Part shown: one piece after another, positions 4,790 to 7,648 of the stretch
Layout of the letters: every line of letters begins with the position of its first letter
Numbering within the stretch: position 1 is the stretch's first letter
Notes under the pieces: model-generated
The model's database searches: none
The model's input: the letters and a program-made list of their open reading frames with translations, nothing else
Told to the model about the DNA's origin: nothing
Program-made: the position numbers and the translations under genes
Source of the DNA: Oscillospiraceae bacterium
GTDB taxonomy: Bacteria > Bacillota_A > Clostridia > Monoglobales > WRBX01
NCBI GenBank assembly: GCA_009784335.1
Contig: WRBX01000026.1
Coordinates: 1-7,648 of the forward strand
Direction of reading: 5' to 3'
Length of the DNA: 7,648 bases

Positions 4790-6742
4790 TTGAACAACAA
4801 ACGATTCACACATTTAAATGAAATGCAGCAGGCGGCCGTGGGGTGCACCGAGGGTCCGCTTTTGATTCTCGCGGGCGCGGGCAGCGGAAAAACCACCGTG
4901 CTCATCAACCGCATTGCCAACATCATCGAGCAAGGCCTTGCGCAACCCGAGGAGATTTTGGCAATCACCTTCACCAATAAGGCGGCCAATGAGCTCAAGG
5001 ATAGAATCGAGCGCATGCTGGGCTCGGATGCGTCGCAAAATATCTGGGCGCACACTTTCCATGCAGCTTGCGTCAAGATTCTCCGCCGTCATATCAACAA
5101 AATCGGGTATAGCCGCTCGTTTAACATTTTCGACCAAACCGACCAGAAGGCGCTGATTAAAGCCTGCATTAAGGATTTGAATTTTGATGAGCGCCGCTAC
5201 GATATCAAGGCCGTGATGAACACCATTTCGCGCGCCAAAGATAAGATGATGATGCCCGAAAATTTCCGTCAGGAAGCGGGATATGACTATCGCCTAAAGC
5301 AGCTTGCCAAGATTTATGATTTATATCAGCGCAATCTCGAGCGCAATAATAGCCTCGATTTCGATGATATTATTATGAAAACAGTCACCCTTTTCCGCAA
5401 ATTCCCCAAGGTGCTCGCCGAGTATCAGGATAAGTTCAAATACATATTGGTGGACGAGTATCAAGATACCAATATGGCGCAATATATCCTGATTAAGCAA
5501 CTTGCGGGCGAGCGGCGCAACCTATACGTTGTGGGCGATGACGACCAATCGATTTATAAATTCCGCGGTGCGACCATCGAAAATATCCTGAATTTTGAGA
5601 AGCATTTTGGCGATGCGAAAGTGGTTAAGCTGGAGCAAAACTATCGTTCGACGCAAAATATTTTGAATGCGGCAAACTCGGTGATTAAAGAAAACCTTGA
5701 TAGAAAAGGCAAAAAACTGTGGACAGCGAACGACACAGGCGAGCATATCGAGCTTGTGTGCCTTACCAATGAGAAAGAAGAGGCCAAATTTATCGCCGAG
5801 AATGTTGGCAAATTGGTCAATAGCGGAGTTTATACATATAGCGATTTCGCCCTGCTTTACCGCATGAATGCGCAATCGCGAAATCTTGAAGAGGCGTTTA
5901 TCCAGCATAATATCCCCTATAAAATCGTCGGCGGCCTGCGGTTCTACGATCGCAAGGAGATTAAGGATATCGTTTCCTATCTCAAGTTGATTCATAATAA
6001 GAACGATAATTTAGCTCTAAAACGCATTATCAATGTGCCCTCGCGCAAAATTGGCAAGACAACGGTGGAGCACTTGGAAGAAATTGCCAAGATGGCAAAT
6101 TGCTCACTCTTTGAGGTGATTGAGAAGGCCGATGACTTTAAATCACTGGAAAAGGCTAAGGCCAAGCTTGTTGGTTTCAAAGATTTGATAAATAGTCTGG
6201 CATATAACGATGAGAAAATAGCCGATTTCATGGAAGAAGTTATTGGAAGCACGGGGTATATCAAAAATCTAGAAGAAGAAATGACGCTTGAAAATATGGC
6301 TCGCATCGAGAATATGAAGGAGTTTCTCTCGATTGCGCGCGTTTATGATGAAAATGCCAAGGGCGGCAGCCTGGGCGATTTTCTCGAGAACATAATGCTT
6401 TTTTCCGATATTGATGAGATTAAGGATTCGGGCGAAAACTGCGTGATTATGATGACACTGCATGCCTCAAAAGGCCTTGAATTTCCTGTGGTTTTTATGA
6501 CCGGCATGGAGCAAAATATTTTCCCGTCGGCGCTAAATATGAACGATGCGGCGCAGATGGCGGAGGAGCGGCGGCTTTGCTATGTGGGCATAACGCGCGC
6601 CAAGCAGAAGCTTTTTCTCACCAGAGCCAAGCAGCGCCTGCTATTCGGCAAAACCGATCATAACCCGCCAAGCCCATTTATCCGCAGTATTCCAATGGAA
6701 CTCACCGGCATCGGCGCCGATTTGGTTGATATATTTGTGTAG
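4790..6742 (+). CDS. pcrA: PcrA/UvrD-type DNA helicase lacking the C-terminal extension
   Basis: A 650-residue superfamily 1A 3'-to-5' helicase that uses ATP to unwind DNA in repair and plasmid replication and to clear protein-DNA roadblocks. All motifs are present: Q motif LNEMQQAA (9-16), Walker A GAGSGKT (29-35), Ia AITFTNKAANEL, Walker B VDEYQD (221-226), motif III GDDDQSIY (249-256), motif IV QNYRS (283-287), motif V MTLHASKGLEF (from about 555) and motif VI YVGITRAK (598-605). The start is TTG at 4790, directly after the TAA of the preceding gene and with only a distant AAAGG upstream, so translation is probably coupled. Homology to PcrA begins within ten residues of it. The protein ends about 45 residues after motif VI at the conserved PPSPFI...IP segment. 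PcrA of Bacillus is about 740 residues, so the linker and Tudor-like RNA-polymerase-binding domain are missing. Confidence 0.95.
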   Translation: MNNKRFTHLNEMQQAAVGCTEGPLLILAGAGSGKTTVLINRIANIIEQGLAQPEEILAITFTNKAANELKDRIERMLGSDASQNIWAHTFHAACVKILRRHINKIGYSRSFNIFDQTDQKALIKACIKDLNFDERRYDIKAVMNTISRAKDKMMMPENFRQEAGYDYRLKQLAKIYDLYQRNLERNNSLDFDDIIMKTVTLFRKFPKVLAEYQDKFKYILVDEYQDTNMAQYILIKQLAGERRNLYVVGDDDQSIYKFRGATIENILNFEKHFGDAKVVKLEQNYRSTQNILNAANSVIKENLDRKGKKLWTANDTGEHIELVCLTNEKEEAKFIAENVGKLVNSGVYTYSDFALLYRMNAQSRNLEEAFIQHNIPYKIVGGLRFYDRKEIKDIVSYLKLIHNKNDNLALKRIINVPSRKIGKTTVEHLEEIAKMANCSLFEVIEKADDFKSLEKAKAKLVGFKDLINSLAYNDEKIADFMEEVIGSTGYIKNLEEEMTLENMARIENMKEFLSIARVYDENAKGGSLGDFLENIMLFSDIDEIKDSGENCVIMMTLHASKGLEFPVVFMTGMEQNIFPSALNMNDAAQMAEERRLCYVGITRAKQKLFLTRAKQRLLFGKTDHNPPSPFIRSIPMELTGIGADLVDIFV

Positions 6743-6766
6743 CGCCCGAATTAGAAAGGTTATTTT

Positions 6767-7102
6767 ATGGAATCAGTAAGAAATCTATTAAGCAAAATTG
6801 AACCAACAGAGATTCAATATGTAGAAAAAGAGATTAGAGAATCAATTAAGCGTGGCAGCAAGCATTTGCAAATAATCAGCTTGAGTGATGAAATGATATC
6901 ATATTTACAAGCAAATGGTTGCAGAGTGAGATTAGATCAAACCGGCTTAGAACCTATGTATTATAATGAAGAAGGTTATGATGATGATATAGGCATAGAT
7001 TCTTTTGCTCCGGAAATCTACAATATCGATTTAGATAATGCAGCAAATTCTTTTTTGCAAGAAATGGAATGCCGCGACACTTTTGACAAAAACTTGCATT
7101 AA
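6767..7102 (+). CDS. Hypothetical 111-residue acidic protein
   Basis: I do not recognise this protein. The first half is charged and helical (residues 1-30), followed by HLQIISLSDEMISYLQANGCRVRL (33-56), an apparent strand-helix-strand. That pattern vaguely recalls small phage-related proteins with a 'LSDEVxxYLxxxGYxV' arrangement, but this is only impression. The second half is acidic and carries YYNEEGYDDDIGIDS. No signal peptide or membrane segment is seen. AGAAAGG (6753-6759) lies 7 nt before the ATG, and the gap to pcrA is 24 nt, so it is probably read from the helicase transcript. The gene is AT-rich, and its last codons overlap the promoter region of rpsT. Confidence 0.7.
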   Translation: MESVRNLLSKIEPTEIQYVEKEIRESIKRGSKHLQIISLSDEMISYLQANGCRVRLDQTGLEPMYYNEEGYDDDIGIDSFAPEIYNIDLDNAANSFLQEMECRDTFDKNLH

Positions 7103-7127
7103 ATTTGCAGATATGCTACATTATAAA
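7094..7127 (+). promoter_or_regulatory. Putative rpsT promoter
   Basis: TTGCAT (7094-7099), a 17-nt spacer and TACATT (7117-7122) preceded by TG give a weak extended -10 promoter; TATAAA at 7122-7127 is an alternative -10. The region begins inside the last codons of the preceding gene. It shares the 13-mer AAAAACTTGCATT with the nadE upstream region. Which elements are used cannot be decided by eye. Confidence 0.45.
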
Positions 7128-7150
7128 AGTTCGAAAGAGAGGTGCAAAAA

Positions 7151-7414
7151 TTGCCTAATATTAAATCAGCAAAAAAGCGCGTGAAAGTGATTGAAAAGAA
7201 GACTCTTCAAAACACTATGATTAAATCCGCTATCAAAACAGCTTTGAAGAAATTTGATTCCCTCATCGCCGCTAATGATAAGAAAGAAGCCGCCAGCTAT
7301 CACGCAGAAGTTGTGAAAATGCTGGATCAAGCGCTTGCAAAAGGCGTGTTTCATAAAAACACAGTCGCTCGCAAAAAGTCCGCTTTGGCAGGCAAGCTTA
7401 ATAAATTAAGCTAA
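7151..7414 (+). CDS. rpsT: 30S ribosomal protein S20
   Basis: An 87-residue, lysine-rich, three-helix protein that binds 16S rRNA in the small ribosomal subunit. The N-terminus MPNIKSAKKRVKVIEKKTLQN and the C-terminal KGVFHKNTVARKKSALAGKLNKL are standard for S20. The start is TTG at 7151, with GAGAGG (7137-7142) 8 nt upstream. A GTG at 7142 overlaps the Shine-Dalgarno and would add three unconserved residues. In E. coli the rpsT start codon is also UUG and takes part in autogenous control, so the rare start may be functional here; that transfer is inference. A terminator follows at 7448. Confidence 0.97.
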   Translation: MPNIKSAKKRVKVIEKKTLQNTMIKSAIKTALKKFDSLIAANDKKEAASYHAEVVKMLDQALAKGVFHKNTVARKKSALAGKLNKLS

Positions 7415-7442
7415 CGAATAAGTCATAATGAATAACGAATAA
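7412..7442 (+). repeat. Short spaced direct repeat after rpsT
   Basis: TAACGAATAA occurs at 7412-7421, where it includes the rpsT stop codon, and again at 7433-7442. The spacing is 21 nt. It may be a remnant of an AT-rich short tandem repeat; no function is evident. Confidence 0.45.
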
Positions 7443-7447
7443 CCGCT

Positions 7448-7477
7448 GAGGATTTGCTTTCGCAAATCTTCTTTTAT
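7448..7477 (+). terminator. Rho-independent terminator of rpsT
   Basis: A 10-bp stem pairs GAGGATTTGC with GCAAATCTTC (one G-T wobble) around TTTC, followed by TTTTATT. It lies 33 nt after the rpsT stop codon. Confidence 0.85.
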
Positions 7478-7502
7478 TGCTCTGTAGTTTAGCTCGAAGC
7501 AA

Positions 7503-7529
7503 GGCGGTCACAGACCGCCCCTACAATTG
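7503..7529 (-). repeat. GTAGGGG hairpin repeat, copy C (minus strand)
   Basis: On the minus strand this begins CAATTGTAGGGG and forms a perfect 7-bp stem, GGCGGTC with GACCGCC, around TGT. It shares the leader with the other copies but has a different stem sequence. Confidence 0.8.
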
Positions 7530-7547
7530 AGGCGATAGGGCTTCACA

Positions 7548-7576
7548 CAATTATAGGGGCAGCCATCAGCCGCCCG
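7548..7576 (+). repeat. GTAGGGG-type hairpin repeat, copy D
   Basis: Begins CAATTATAGGGG, a one-base variant of the copy C leader, and ends CGCCCG. The stem GGGCAGC/GCCGCCC has one A-C mismatch around CATCA. It is divergent to copy C, so the two CAATT ends face each other across 18 nt. Confidence 0.75.
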
Positions 7577-7600
7577 CCTTCGCAGGAATACCCCGGCATC

Positions 7601-7627
7601 GTAGGGGACGCCGTCTCGGGCGTCCCG
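7601..7627 (+). repeat. GTAGGGG hairpin repeat, copy E
   Basis: A 27-nt unit beginning GTAGGGGACGCC and ending GGCGTCCCG. It has a perfect 8-bp stem (GGGACGCC/GGCGTCCC) around GTCTCG. It is the closest relative of copy A in the cysteine desulfurase gene. The downstream TTCGCAG is also found after copy D (7579-7585), so D and E look like related units about 50 nt apart. No gene is seen from 7415 to the window end. Confidence 0.85.
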
Positions 7628-7648
7628 AACTTCGCAGCGCATACCTCT

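Noticed and set aside
7503..7627. Transcription terminators for rpsT
   Set aside because: The hairpins are GC-rich but lack T runs, and a proper terminator is already present at 7448-7477.

Overview
The window looks like a chromosomal segment from a low-to-mid GC Firmicute of the Clostridia type, probably an uncultured gut lineage. The evidence is the IscS/NifS-IscU pair, an ammonia-dependent NadE with clostridial-type motifs, a PcrA-like helicase, ribosomal protein S20, Shine-Dalgarno sites before nearly every gene, two TTG starts, and dispersed GTAGGGG hairpin repeats that I recall as typical of such genomes. The species assignment is inference.

Layout. At 3-926 is the 3' part of a cysteine desulfurase gene. 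It is followed without a real gap by a YgjV-like membrane protein (937-1470), the Fe-S scaffold gene iscU (1460-1888) and a SAM-dependent methyltransferase (1913-2644). A symmetrical bidirectional terminator (2672-2704) separates this block from a minus-strand unit: tRNA-Pro(GGG) at 2706-2781, a five-helix membrane protein (2837-3370) and a strong promoter (3420-3448). Reading rightwards from the divergent region are nadE (3519-4247), an AT-rich gene of uncertain function (4304-4789), a PcrA/UvrD helicase (4790-6742), an unrecognised 111-residue protein (6767-7102) and rpsT (7151-7414) with its terminator. The last ~150 bases hold three hairpin repeats and no gene.

How the genes relate. IscS delivers sulfur to IscU, which assembles Fe-S clusters. 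NadE makes NAD, PcrA handles DNA unwinding and repair, and S20 belongs to the 30S subunit. Between these GC-richer housekeeping genes sit four AT-rich genes (937-1470, 2837-3370, 4304-4789, 6767-7102) that look like later arrivals, so the window reads as a mosaic.

Most notable. (1) Two 27-nt hairpin repeats, of the same family as those at the right end of the window, lie in frame inside the cysteine desulfurase gene and encode an extra loop. (2) The first 14 nt of tRNA-Pro, plus 3 nt upstream, are duplicated 620 bp away. The distant copy sits at the usual distance from a near-consensus promoter. This suggests that a one-gene cassette inserted into the 5' end of the tRNA gene, rebuilt it, and cut it off from its original promoter. 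No integrase or transposase is visible.
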